The notes under the pieces were generated by a model. That model saw nothing but the letters and a program-made list of their open reading frames with translations. It did no database searches and was not told where the DNA came from. This document shows positions 25,580 through 34,462 of a stretch of 64,000 nucleotides of DNA, in pieces. This stretch comes from Burkholderia sp. MS389. Lineage in GTDB: Bacteria; Pseudomonadota; Gammaproteobacteria; Burkholderiales; Burkholderiaceae. The stretch covers positions 310,001 through 374,000 of the forward strand of contig NZ_CP045996.1 in NCBI RefSeq assembly GCF_016899425.1. Direction: 5' to 3'. A program made the translations under genes and the position numbers. Every line of letters begins with the position of its first letter. Positions within the stretch are counted from its first letter, which is position 1.

Positions 25580-27016
25580 TCAGCTCGGAAATTCGCCGCG
25601 CTGAAAATCGTTCGACAGGTCGAGTGCGTCGGCCATCTCGCCGACGGTGACCGGCTTGATCGGCGCGCGAATCCGGTAGTGACCGACGTCGCCGACGCTG
25701 CGCTGCTGCACGTCGGCGATCAGTTCGCCGACCGTCGTGCCGCACCAGCGTCCCTGGCACGGGCCCATCCCGCAGCGCGTCAACGCCTTCATCTGGTTCG
25801 GCCCCTGGCAGCCGCGCGCCGCGAGCTGGCGGATTTCGCCGGCCGTGACTTCCTCGCAGCGGCACACGATCGTGTCGTCGTCGGGGCGGCGCAGCGCGGC
25901 GGGCGGCGTGTACAGCGCGTCGAGCAGCGGGCGCACCGCGAGATGGCGGCGCAACGCGTGCAGCACCGGACGTTCGCGTGCGGCCTGCCGTTGCGCGTCG
26001 AGTGCACCGAGTCGCGCGGCGATGTCGAGCGCGGACACTTCGCCGGCGAGCGCCGCCGCCCGCGCGCCGCCGATGCCCGCGCCGTCGCCCGCGATCCACA
26101 CGTGCGGCACGCTGCTGCGGCCGCGCGCGTCGCACTGTGGCCGCCAGCACGCCGACGATTCGTCCCATGCGTGCGCACAGCCGAGCGAACGCGCGAGCTG
26201 CGTCGACGGAATGACGCCCTGATGCAGCAGCACGAGCGACGTGTCGAGCGTTTGCACGACGCCCTGCGCGTCGCGAAAGCGGATGCGTTCGGCGCGGTCG
26301 TCGCCGTCGATGCGAATATCGGTCGCGCGGCGATACACGGGAATCCCGGCATCGCGCACCGCGCGCAGCATGCGCCAGCCCTTGAGCAGATAGTCGGCGC
26401 CGCGCAGCGCCGGCAGCGCATGCGGGAGCGCGCGGCGCCACGCGTCGCGCGGCGTCGTGTCGATCAGCGCGCGCACGCGCCGGCCGGCATTCAGCAATTG
26501 CGCGGCGAACAACCACAGCAGCGGGCCGCTCCCCGCGAGCACGGCGTCGGCCGATGGTGCGAGGCCCGACGCTTTCAGCAGCGTCTGCGCGGCGCCGACG
26601 CCCATCACGCCGGGCAACGTCCAGCCCGGCACCGGCCACGGCCGCTCCTGCGCGCCGGTCGCGATCAACACCGCACGTGTGCCGATTTCGAGCGTGCCGC
26701 GCGACGGGCTGCTTTGCGTGAGCATCGCGACGGGTTCCGGCTCGAACGCGATTTGCCACACGACGCTGCGCGGCAGGTAATGCGCGCCGCTCGCGAGCAG
26801 GCCGTCGACGAGCGGGCGGCCCGCCGTGTAGTCGGCGCCGAGCCATTGCGCGAGCGGCGCCGGCGCGTCGGCCACGTTGCGGTAGATCTGGCCGCCGGGC
26901 GCGCGCCCTTCGTCCGCGACGACCACCGACAAGCCGGTCGCACGCGCGGCAGTCGCCGCCGCCATCCCGGCCGGCCCGGCGCCGACGATCAGCAGGTCGC
27001 ACTGGCGGCGTGTCAT
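25580..27016 (-). CDS. opine-oxidase-like / D-hydroxyproline-dehydrogenase-like alpha subunit
   Basis: 478 aa. Residues 1-40 carry an FAD-binding Rossmann motif (DLLIVGAGPAGMAAATAARA) and the ADEGRAPGGQIYR loop. A second dinucleotide motif follows near residue 160 (AVLAGSGPLLWLFAAQLL). The C-terminus has a Bfd-like [2Fe-2S] module with four cysteines (VCRCEEVTAGEI, then TRCGMGPCQGRWC). This is the layout of OoxA/HcnB/HypX-type subunits, which pass electrons from the substrate-oxidising partner. It starts inside the stop of the small iron-sulfur subunit (4-base overlap). Confidence 0.87.
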   Translation of the reverse strand: MTRRQCDLLIVGAGPAGMAAATAARATGLSVVVADEGRAPGGQIYRNVADAPAPLAQWLGADYTAGRPLVDGLLASGAHYLPRSVVWQIAFEPEPVAMLTQSSPSRGTLEIGTRAVLIATGAQERPWPVPGWTLPGVMGVGAAQTLLKASGLAPSADAVLAGSGPLLWLFAAQLLNAGRRVRALIDTTPRDAWRRALPHALPALRGADYLLKGWRMLRAVRDAGIPVYRRATDIRIDGDDRAERIRFRDAQGVVQTLDTSLVLLHQGVIPSTQLARSLGCAHAWDESSACWRPQCDARGRSSVPHVWIAGDGAGIGGARAAALAGEVSALDIAARLGALDAQRQAARERPVLHALRRHLAVRPLLDALYTPPAALRRPDDDTIVCRCEEVTAGEIRQLAARGCQGPNQMKALTRCGMGPCQGRWCGTTVGELIADVQQRSVGDVGHYRIRAPIKPVTVGEMADALDLSNDFQRGEFPS

Positions 27017-27312
27017 GCGAGCCTCGCCTTGCCGTGCATCGTGCGCACCTGCATGCCGTCGGCGACGGGCGTCATGCAGCCTTGCACGTTCGGCACGCCG
27101 TCGACGTCGACGAGGCAGTCGAAGCACACGCCCATCATGCAGAACGGGCCGCGCGGCGCGCCGCTCACCGCGCTCGTGCGGCACGCGGCCGAACCGGCGG
27201 CGAGCATCGCGGCCGCGACGCTGTCGTGCGCGGGCACGTCGTGCGGCGTGCCGTCGATATGGATGCGCACGCGTTCGAGCGTCGCGGCGGCGGGAACGAG
27301 GGATTCAAACAT
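27013..27312 (-). CDS. [2Fe-2S] small subunit of the flavoenzyme
   Basis: 99 aa. It is a short plant-ferredoxin-like domain with the HcnA/OoxC-type cysteine set: C-R-T-S-A, then FCMMGVCFDCLVDVDG and a last cysteine in VQGCMTP. It forms the electron-transfer subunit between the two flavin subunits. It overlaps the upstream FAD subunit by 8 bases and the downstream one by 4, so the three are made together. Confidence 0.87.
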   Translation of the reverse strand: MFESLVPAAATLERVRIHIDGTPHDVPAHDSVAAAMLAAGSAACRTSAVSGAPRGPFCMMGVCFDCLVDVDGVPNVQGCMTPVADGMQVRTMHGKARLA

Positions 27313-28429
27313 GCCGGGCTTCCGTGGGCGCGGCGAAGCGCGCGGTGGTAAAGGCGGACAGGTCGGCCGGCGCGGCGCCGCCGGCGATCCACGGCGCGAC
27401 GAGATCGGCGTGGGTCGCCGCGAGCGTCACGCCGCTGTGGCAGATCGCGATGAACGCGCCGGGATACGTGGCCGACGCCTCGTAGACGGGCAGGCCGTCG
27501 GGCGTCATGATGCGCAGCGCACCCCATGCGCGCACGATGCGTGCATGGGCCAGCGCCGGGAATGCCGTGCGGGCGCGACGCGCGATGTCGACCATTGCGG
27601 GCCGCGTCTGCCCGTCGTCGAAGCCGACGTCTTCGGCCGAGTCGCCGAGCAACACCGACCCTTCCGATGTCTGGCGGACGACGAGCGTCGGATAGTCGAG
27701 AAACGGCGCGAGGCGCTCGGTGACCATGATCTGGCCGCGCAACGGCGAGATCGGTGCGCGCAGGTCGACCATCGGCGCGAGCCGCGCGTTGTCGAGGCCG
27801 GCCGCGAGCACCACGCGCCCGGCTTCGAGTTGCGCGTCGCGCGTGTCGATCTCGAAGCGCCCGGCGCGCGGGCGGATCTCGGCGACTTCGCTGCGCGGCA
27901 GATAGACGCCGCCGCACTGCTGGAACGCGTGCAGCATCGCGCGCAATGTGTAGAGCGGATTCGCGTGACCGTCGTTCGGCGACCACAGCGCGCCGGCCAG
28001 CGATGGCGACGCCGCGGGAATGCGCCGCCGCAGCGCCGCGGGATCGAGCACCTCGTACGACAGCGCGGCGTCCTGCCGGTGCAGCGATTCGAGCAGCTCG
28101 GTCGCGCCGTCGAGCTCCGCGCGATGCTCGAACAGCTCGATGCCGCCCGGGCGTTCGAACGCGCAGTCCACGCCCGTTTCGCGCTGCAACTGCGTGGCGA
28201 ATGCGCGCCAGCGCGCCGACGATTCGCGCGACCAGCGCGCGTACGGCAGGCAGCGGCCGCCTTTGCCCTGCACCCACACGAGCCCGAAATTGCCGCGCGC
28301 CGCGCGAAACGCGATGTCGTCGCCGTCGCACACCGCGACGCGCTGGCCAAGACGCGCGATGCCCCACGCGATGGCCATGCCGACGAGACCGCCGCCGGCC
28401 ACGACGACGTCGAAGCAGCGCATGGTCAT
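27305..28429 (-). CDS. FAD-dependent amine/opine oxidase, beta subunit (DAO family)
   Basis: 374 aa. N-terminal FAD motif DVVVAGGGLVGMAIAWGIAR; the rest has the D-amino-acid-oxidase fold, including the late motif WGALRIMTPDGLPVYE that closes over FAD. This is the substrate-oxidising subunit in OoxB/HcnC-type complexes, which oxidise opines, N-methyl amino acids, glycine (to cyanide) or D-hydroxyproline. The substrate cannot be chosen from sequence. It is the first gene of the operon; ATG codons at 28429 and 28423 are both possible. The divergent LysR gene starts 150 bases away. Confidence 0.87.
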   Translation of the reverse strand: MTMRCFDVVVAGGGLVGMAIAWGIARLGQRVAVCDGDDIAFRAARGNFGLVWVQGKGGRCLPYARWSRESSARWRAFATQLQRETGVDCAFERPGGIELFEHRAELDGATELLESLHRQDAALSYEVLDPAALRRRIPAASPSLAGALWSPNDGHANPLYTLRAMLHAFQQCGGVYLPRSEVAEIRPRAGRFEIDTRDAQLEAGRVVLAAGLDNARLAPMVDLRAPISPLRGQIMVTERLAPFLDYPTLVVRQTSEGSVLLGDSAEDVGFDDGQTRPAMVDIARRARTAFPALAHARIVRAWGALRIMTPDGLPVYEASATYPGAFIAICHSGVTLAATHADLVAPWIAGGAAPADLSAFTTARFAAPTEARHV

Positions 28430-28565
28430 GCGCGGCTCCGGTGTCGCGGGTGAGGCGGTTGCGTGTTATATCCCATGACGGCGCGGCTCCTTGCTTTCAG
28501 TACGTTGCGGAACCGATGTTCGGACAGGCAAAATGGGCTGTCCAATACAGCTTGATCAACGACCC

Positions 28566-28580
28566 ATAATCCAGTGTTAT
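28566..28580. promoter_or_regulatory. LysR-type box overlapping the regulator start codon
   Basis: ATAA (28566-28569), seven bases, TTAT (28577-28580) gives the ATAA-N7-TTAT form known from LysR boxes such as those of OccR and NocR. It covers the first base pair of the LysR ATG at 28579. A bound regulator would block its own gene while activating the divergent oxidase operon. Confidence 0.5.
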
Positions 28581-29493
28581 GACCACGCCTTCGCTCAGGA
28601 TTCGCCAGATCGAAGCGTTTCGCGCGGTGATGCAGCGCCATACCGTCACGCGCGCGGCACGCGATCTCCATATCTCGCAGCCGGCCGTGAGCCGGCTGAT
28701 CGCCGATCTCGAGGCGCGGATCGGCTTCGTGCTGTTCGAGCGGCAGCAGGGGCGCTTCACGCCGACCGCGCAGGCGCGCGTGCTGTACGAGGAGGTCGAA
28801 CGCGCGTTCGTCGGCCTCGACCGCGTCGCGCAGGCCGCCGAGCAGATCCGCGCGATGCGGCGCGGCACGCTGCGCGTGGCCGGTTCGCCCGCCGTCGCGC
28901 TCGACCTGCTGCCGGAACTCGTCACGCGCTTCTCGCACGCGCATCCGGGTGTCGACATCACGCTGCTCGCGCACAGTGCGTCCACCGTCGTCGACAAGGT
29001 CGCGTCGGGGCAATGCGACGTCGGGCTGATCGCCGAACCCGTCCCGCATCCGGCCGTGCGCGGCGAGCGGCTCGCGGAAAGCGCGATGTGCTGCGTCGTG
29101 CCGCGCGGGCATCGGCTCGCGCGCAAGCGCGTCGTGCAGCCGGCCGACCTGCGCGACGAATCGTTCATCTCGTTTCCGCCGAGTTTCGAGGCGCGCAGCG
29201 CGATCGACCGCGTGTTCGTCGAAGCCGGCGTGTCGCGCGTGCTGTCGATCGAGGCGCAGCTGTCGCGGACGATCGTCGCGTTCGTCGCGAACGGCGCCGG
29301 CGTCGCGCTGATCGATCCGGTGACCGCCGCATACGCGGGCCCGCGCGTGGTCGTCAAGCCGTTCGAGCCGGCCGTGCCCGATCACTTCTACCTGGTGACG
29401 TCCGCGTCGCAGCCGCTGTCGATGATCGGCGACGCGTTTTGCGCGGATTTGCGCGATGCGTTCGCGAGGATGCGGGCGCCGCGCGACGCGTAG
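28579..29493 (+). CDS. LysR-family regulator (OccR/NocR-like)
   Basis: 304 aa. The winged helix at residues 6-65 (LRIRQIEAFRAVMQRHTVTR, AARDLHISQPAVSRLIADLE) is close to the opine-responsive OccR/NocR branch. The effector domain begins near residue 92 (GTLRVAGSPAVALDLLPELV). It is divergent from the oxidase operon, which it probably activates in response to the imported amino compound. The weak ribosome site and the LysR box over the start suggest tight self-control. Confidence 0.88.
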   Translation: MTTPSLRIRQIEAFRAVMQRHTVTRAARDLHISQPAVSRLIADLEARIGFVLFERQQGRFTPTAQARVLYEEVERAFVGLDRVAQAAEQIRAMRRGTLRVAGSPAVALDLLPELVTRFSHAHPGVDITLLAHSASTVVDKVASGQCDVGLIAEPVPHPAVRGERLAESAMCCVVPRGHRLARKRVVQPADLRDESFISFPPSFEARSAIDRVFVEAGVSRVLSIEAQLSRTIVAFVANGAGVALIDPVTAAYAGPRVVVKPFEPAVPDHFYLVTSASQPLSMIGDAFCADLRDAFARMRAPRDA

Positions 29494-29557
29494 GCAGGAA
29501 GGGGACGGGAGTCGTTTTGAGCGCGCCGGACGCCGTCACGCGTGCCGGCGCTCCGGC

Positions 29558-31618
29558 TCAGGCGAGCGCGCTGTCCGTTGCGCGTGCGGCGGGTGCGCCG
29601 GACGCGGACGACGTGGTTGCGCCCGCATCCTTCGCGCCCGCCAGCCGCCGATAACGCGCGAGCGCCCACAGCGGGAAGTACGCGGTATAGCCGTGATACT
29701 TCAGGTAGAAGATGCGCGGAAAACCCGGCGCATTGTGCGAGCGGTGCCACCAGAAGCCGTCTTCCCGCTGCACCGACTGCAGGTACGCGATGCCGCGCTT
29801 CACCGAATCGGATTCGCAGTCGCCGAACGCCATCTGCGCGAGCAGTGCCCACGCGGTGCAGTTCGACGTGCTCTCGCCGCCGTTCGTGCCGGCCAGCGTC
29901 GGATCGAGGTAGCTGTCGTTCGTTTCGCCCCAGCCGCCGTCCGCATGCTGCCGCGTACGCAGCCAGTCGAGCGCGCGGGCGATATACGGCTGCGACTTGT
30001 CCTCGCCGGCGAGCGCGAGGCCGGCCAGCACGCTCCACGTGCCGTAGAGGTAGTTCGTGCCCCAGCGGCCCCACCAGCTGCCGTCGGGCTGCTGCGTGCG
30101 CTTCACGTAGTCGATCGCGCGCGCGAGCGACGCGCGGTCGTCCGCGCGCTTCGTCACGCCGAAGCACAGCAGCACGCGGCCCGATACGTCCTCGGTCGGC
30201 GGATCGAGCAGTGCGCCGTGATCGGCGAACGGAATCGCGTTCAGGTACATCCGGTCGCAGTCCGCATCGAACGCCGCGAAGCCGCCGTTGCGCGATTGCA
30301 GCCCGCGCATCCAGTCGAGTGCACGGGCGACGCGCGCCGCATACGGGTTCGTGCCGTCCGCATCGCGATGCGTGCGGCCGCGGCGATCGAGCATCGCGGT
30401 GACGAGCGCCGTGTCGTCGATGTCGGGGTAGTACGGGTTCGCATACTGGAACGCCCATCCGCCCGGTTCGACGTCGGCCGGGACGTTCTCGATCCAGTCG
30501 CCGCGCAGGTCGTTCACCTGCCGCTCGGCGAGCCAGTCATACGCGCGTGCGATGCGTGCATCGAGCTCGCGCAGCGCGCCGGGCGCTTCGCCGGCTTCCG
30601 GCGCCGCGACACCGCGCGCCTGTTCGAGCGCCATCGTGCTCCACGCGGTGTCCCACACCGGCGACAGGCACGGCTGGCAATACATGCTGCCGTCCGGCCG
30701 CGTGACCAGCAGCTTCTCCAGCGCGTTTTCGCAATCGCGCCGCAGCGGATGGTCGTCCGGGTAGCCGAGCACCTGCATCATCTGGTAGCTGTACACGATA
30801 GGCGGGAAGATGCCGCCGAGGCCGTCCTCGCCGTTCATCCGTTCCGCGCACCACGTCTCCGCATACCGGATCGCGCGCTGCCGCAAGCGCTTCGGCAGCA
30901 GCGGCTCGACTGGGCGGACCATGCGGTCGAGCGCGAGGAACAGCCGGCGCATGCCGCGAGCGGGCGGGAAGTACTCGCGCTCCTGTTCCGGCGGCGTGAC
31001 GAACAGCTCGCGGATCGACACGTTGCGCGGATTGCGCGCACGCGCCTTCAGCGAGCACAGCACCAGCAGCGGCACCATCGTCGTGCGCGCCCAGTACGCG
31101 ACCTTGTACATCGAGATCGGCACCCACTTCGGGAACAGCACGAATTCGATCGGCATGAACGGTGCCGCGCGCCACGGCACCTGGCCGAACGTCGCGAGCA
31201 GGATGCGCGTGAACACGTTCGAGCGTGCCGCGCCGCCGAGCTTCAGGATTGCGTCGCGCGCGCGGGTCATGTGAGGCGCCTGTTCGCTGTCGCCGGCCGC
31301 CTTCAGCGCGAAGTACGCCTTCACGCTGCACGACACGTCCGGCGCGCCATCGACGTACAGATCCCATGCGCCGTGCGTGTCGAGCCGCTGGTTCGCGCGC
31401 AGGTAGCGCGCCATCTTCTCCTGGCGCACGTCGTCGATCTTGTCCATGAAATGCATCATCAGGATGTATTCCGCGGTGATCGTCGCGTCGGATTCGAGTT
31501 CGAAACACCAGCTGCCGTCGGGCTGCTGAAGGCGTACGAGTGCGTCGCGTCCACGGGCGATTGCAGTGTCGAGCGCGGACCAGGGAGAGGGGGCCATTTT
31601 GTTCATGCGGCGGATCAT
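29558..31618 (-). CDS. shc: squalene-hopene cyclase
   Basis: 686 aa, the usual length. It cyclises squalene to hopene, the parent of hopanoid membrane lipids, at the inner membrane. The acid motif D399-I-D-D402-T-A protonates squalene. QW-type repeats are plain at several points (QQPDGSWCFE, GGFAAFD, QQPDGSWWGRWG, DGGWGETN). A start at 31606 (MNKMAPSP) is possible. No other hopanoid genes (hpnC-hpnN) lie nearby, so this copy is isolated. A TetR gene diverges from it, with an inverted repeat between. Confidence 0.93.
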   Translation of the reverse strand: MIRRMNKMAPSPWSALDTAIARGRDALVRLQQPDGSWCFELESDATITAEYILMMHFMDKIDDVRQEKMARYLRANQRLDTHGAWDLYVDGAPDVSCSVKAYFALKAAGDSEQAPHMTRARDAILKLGGAARSNVFTRILLATFGQVPWRAAPFMPIEFVLFPKWVPISMYKVAYWARTTMVPLLVLCSLKARARNPRNVSIRELFVTPPEQEREYFPPARGMRRLFLALDRMVRPVEPLLPKRLRQRAIRYAETWCAERMNGEDGLGGIFPPIVYSYQMMQVLGYPDDHPLRRDCENALEKLLVTRPDGSMYCQPCLSPVWDTAWSTMALEQARGVAAPEAGEAPGALRELDARIARAYDWLAERQVNDLRGDWIENVPADVEPGGWAFQYANPYYPDIDDTALVTAMLDRRGRTHRDADGTNPYAARVARALDWMRGLQSRNGGFAAFDADCDRMYLNAIPFADHGALLDPPTEDVSGRVLLCFGVTKRADDRASLARAIDYVKRTQQPDGSWWGRWGTNYLYGTWSVLAGLALAGEDKSQPYIARALDWLRTRQHADGGWGETNDSYLDPTLAGTNGGESTSNCTAWALLAQMAFGDCESDSVKRGIAYLQSVQREDGFWWHRSHNAPGFPRIFYLKYHGYTAYFPLWALARYRRLAGAKDAGATTSSASGAPAARATDSALA

Positions 31619-31620
31619 AC

Positions 31621-31657
31621 CATCCAGCCGGAATGTTTATATCGACACGCCTGGATG
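31621..31657. promoter_or_regulatory. inverted repeat between cyclase and TetR genes
   Basis: CATCCAG (31621-31627) and CTGGATG (31651-31657) are separated by 23 bases that include the AT-rich AATGTTTATATCG. The position between divergent genes fits a TetR operator or a pair of half-sites. The arms are short, so support is moderate. Confidence 0.4.
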
Positions 31658-31671
31658 CTACCATCCGCACC

Positions 31672-32355
31672 ATGAAAAAACGCCTCGAACCCGCGCCGCG
31701 CGACGTGTCCGCGCCCGTCGAACCGGCTGGAACACCCGACGCACGGGCGCCTGAAGGATCATCGGCGCCGGCCGTACCTGTGGCCGGCGTGCGGCGAAAA
31801 AAAGCGCCGGACCAAGTGCGCGCGCAATTGCTGGCGGCCGCGTCGGAGATCGCGACGCATCACGGCGTGGCCGCGTTGACGCTCGACGCGGTGGCCGAGC
31901 GTGCCGGCGTGACGAAGGGCGCGCTGCAATATCACTTCGCGAACAAGCAAGGGCTGCTGGATGCGCTGTTCGGGCAGGCGACCGAGCGGTTCGGCGCGCA
32001 ACTGGCCGCGCGGTTGGCGGTCGATTTCCGCGGCGACGGCGCGGCGGCGCGCGCATATCTGCATGCGGTGCTCGATGCGGCCAATCCCGCCGCGAGTATC
32101 GAGGTGCTGCGCGTGCTGGTCGCGTCGATGATCACCGAGCAGGACACGCGCGCGCGCTGGTCGGTGCCGATGCGCGAATGGACGCGGCCCGACCCGGTGC
32201 CGCTCGAGCGCGCCGCGACGCTGATGATCTGCCGGCTCGCGGCCGACGGGTTGTGGATTTCGGAGTTGCTCGACAGCGTCGACGTATCGGCCGAATTGCG
32301 CGCGGAGATCGTTCGGCAGCTCGATGCGATGAGCAAGGGCGTGTTTCCGAAGTGA
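31672..32355 (+). CDS. TetR-family transcriptional regulator
   Basis: 227 aa from ATG 31672; an upstream ATG at 31633 is less likely because it would cover the operator region. Residues 1-45 are a Pro/Ala-rich tail before the helix-turn-helix (RAQLLAAASEIATHHGVAAL, LDAVAERAGVTKGALQYHF). The C-terminal ligand domain ends with the TetR_C pattern common in small TetR repressors. It is divergent from the cyclase gene and probably represses it and itself. The ligand is unknown. Confidence 0.88.
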   Translation: MKKRLEPAPRDVSAPVEPAGTPDARAPEGSSAPAVPVAGVRRKKAPDQVRAQLLAAASEIATHHGVAALTLDAVAERAGVTKGALQYHFANKQGLLDALFGQATERFGAQLAARLAVDFRGDGAAARAYLHAVLDAANPAASIEVLRVLVASMITEQDTRARWSVPMREWTRPDPVPLERAATLMICRLAADGLWISELLDSVDVSAELRAEIVRQLDAMSKGVFPK

Positions 32356-32383
32356 TGCGCCGCCGATCCTGTTGCGCCGCGCC

Positions 32384-32718
32384 GCGCGTGAACGGCGCGG
32401 GAACCCTGCCGGCTTCCTGACGCGCGATCATCCAGCCGGGATAGCAGGGCGGCAACGCGCTCACGGCATCGAGACGCGCCAGTTCATCGTCGGTCAGCAC
32501 GACGTCGACCGCGCCGAGATTGTCGTCGAGCTGGTCGATCCGCTTCGCGCCGATGATGAGGCTCGTGACCGCCGGCTTGACGAGCAACCACGCGAGCGCG
32601 ATCCGCGCGACCGACACGCCGCCCACATGCCGGCATCCGCGTTGCCGCTCATCGTCATCGTGCCGAGGCACAGCTCGGACACATACAGGCCGGTGCGGCC
32701 CAATTGCTTGTATTTCAT
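32384..32718 (-). pseudogene. aldo/keto reductase with large internal deletion
   Basis: The ATG at 32718 has a good ribosome site (AAGGG) and starts a clear aldo/keto reductase: MKYKQLGRTGLYVSELCLGT. After 30 residues, near 32628, the sequence jumps to the family's C-terminal part in another frame (VARIALAWLLVKPAVTSLII, then DQLDDNLGAVDVVLTDDELA, ending YPGWMIARQEAGRVP). About 220 residues carrying the catalytic Tyr, Lys and His are missing. It cannot be functional. Confidence 0.78.
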
Positions 32719-32792
32719 TGCAGCGCCCTTCAGAATCGGCCGGACCCGATGCGGGGCGTCGGCCGGTGGCGCCCCGCATGAACGTCGGAATG

Positions 32793-33386
32793 TTAGTTGG
32801 CGCGTGATTGGCCGGCCCGCAACTGCCCGGCAATCCCCGCGACGCGCGCGCCATAGCGTCGGGCCGTTTCGAGATCGCCCGGCGACATCTCTTCCGGCGA
32901 CGCATCGGCCGGCGTCTGCGCCATCGGCGCGATGTAGGCGCCCATGCGGTTCAGGTCGTCGCGCGTCGACGCTTTCAGATTCGCCGGCTTGATGTCCATG
33001 CTGACCCAGATGCCGCCGTGCTGTCCGGCGAGCAAAAAGAAGTATTCGAGCGTATTGAGCTTGTCGCCGTTGACGCTTGCGCTGTTGGTGAAGCCGCCGA
33101 AGATCTTGTTCCGCCATCCGCTTTCGAACCAGACCTTCGACGATGCATCCGCGAACTTCTTGAACTGCCAGCTCGGGCCGCCCATGTAGGTCGGCGAGCC
33201 GAACAGGATTGCGTCGGCGGCGGCCAATGTGTGCCACGCGTCGTCGGCGAGGTTGCCGTCGGCATCGATCGCGACGAGTGCGGCGCCGGCGCCGTCCGCG
33301 ACAGCGGCGGCCATGCGTTGCGTATGGCCGTAGCCGGAGTGATAGACGACGACCGTTTTGGCCGGCGGGTCGAGTTGTTGATCCAT
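32793..33386 (-). CDS. flavodoxin-family protein (WrbA-like NAD(P)H:quinone oxidoreductase)
   Basis: 197 aa. The FMN phosphate loop VVVYHSGYGHTQRMAAAVAD opens the protein. Further FMN contacts follow in FGSPTYMGGPSWQFKKF and in FTNSASVNGDKLNTLEYFFL. This is the flavodoxin-like fold of the WrbA group, two-electron quinone reductases of the cytoplasm. It diverges from the LysR gene at 33503, which probably controls it. Confidence 0.85.
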   Translation of the reverse strand: MDQQLDPPAKTVVVYHSGYGHTQRMAAAVADGAGAALVAIDADGNLADDAWHTLAAADAILFGSPTYMGGPSWQFKKFADASSKVWFESGWRNKIFGGFTNSASVNGDKLNTLEYFFLLAGQHGGIWVSMDIKPANLKASTRDDLNRMGAYIAPMAQTPADASPEEMSPGDLETARRYGARVAGIAGQLRAGQSRAN

Positions 33387-33502
33387 GAGGGTTTCCTTTC
33401 GTTCGGGTTGTCGTTCAGACGACGTGGGAAGTCACTCTACCGAGCCGCAATCCGGTGATAAACGACGACAGATTGAACGTTCTGTTACTTTCCGGATGAA
33501 CA

Positions 33503-34408
33503 ATGCAGAACCTTGACGCGCTTTTGATTTTTGCCCGTGTCGCCGAAATGGCGAGCTTCACGCGTGCCGCCGAAAGCCTCGGCATTCAGAAAGGACGGGT
33601 ATCCACGGTTATCCGTGCGCTCGAACGGGACATGGGTGTCGCACTGCTGCATCGGACCACGAGACGCGTGCAGCTCACCGAAGACGGACGCGCGTTCTAT
33701 GCGCGCGCAACCGATCTGCTCGCCGAAGTGCAGGAATTGCAGTCGATGTTCTCGGGGCGCGGTACCTCGCTGCGCGGCAGGTTGCGCGTGGACATGCCCA
33801 CGGAACTCGCGCGCAGCGTCGTGGTGCCGGCGCTGCCGCAACTGATGGCCGCGCATCCGGATCTGGAGCTGGAGCTTTCGAGCACCGACCGGCGTGTCGA
33901 TCTCGTTCGGGAAGGGTTCGATTGCGTGATCCGGCTCGGCCCGATCGCCGACGAGACGCTGATTGCGCGGCCGCTTGGCAGGCTGCGCATGACGAATGCG
34001 GCGAGCCCCGACTATCTCGCGCGGCACGGCGTGCCGCATACGCTCGCCGATCTGCGCAGCCAGGGGCACAAGATGATTCACTACACGCTGACGCTCGGCG
34101 CGCGGCATCCCGGATGGGAATACCCGGACGGCGACGGCTATGCGTGGCTGCCGTTGCCCAGCGCGATGCAGGTCAACAGCGTGCAGACCTATCACGCGGC
34201 GGGGCTGGCGGGCATCGGGCTGATCCAGGCCGGCTATTCGGCGCTCGCGCATCACATCGAAAGCGGCGCGCTCGTGGAGGTGCTGCCCGACTTGCGGCCC
34301 GAGCCGCTTGCCGCGTCGCTCGTCGTCGCGCATCGGCGCAATCTTTCGCCGCGCGTGCGGGCTTTCATGGACTGGATCGGGGGCGTGTTGGAGCCGTACC
34401 TCGATTAG
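33503..34408 (+). CDS. LysR-family transcriptional regulator
   Basis: 301 aa. The start MQNLDALLIFARVAEMASFT and the following helix-turn-helix (LGIQKGRVSTVIRALERDMG) place it in the large DsdC/PecT-like LysR branch. The C-terminal domain has the substrate-pocket pattern DLVREGFDCVIRLGPI. It is divergent from the flavodoxin-like gene with 116 bases between them. It probably activates that gene under quinone or redox stress, a guess from neighbourhood only. Confidence 0.87.
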   Translation: MQNLDALLIFARVAEMASFTRAAESLGIQKGRVSTVIRALERDMGVALLHRTTRRVQLTEDGRAFYARATDLLAEVQELQSMFSGRGTSLRGRLRVDMPTELARSVVVPALPQLMAAHPDLELELSSTDRRVDLVREGFDCVIRLGPIADETLIARPLGRLRMTNAASPDYLARHGVPHTLADLRSQGHKMIHYTLTLGARHPGWEYPDGDGYAWLPLPSAMQVNSVQTYHAAGLAGIGLIQAGYSALAHHIESGALVEVLPDLRPEPLAASLVVAHRRNLSPRVRAFMDWIGGVLEPYLD

Positions 34409-34462
34409 CGGAGGGGGGCAGGATTTTCCGAATCCGTGTGGCGATGAACGTCGGGCACTGCA

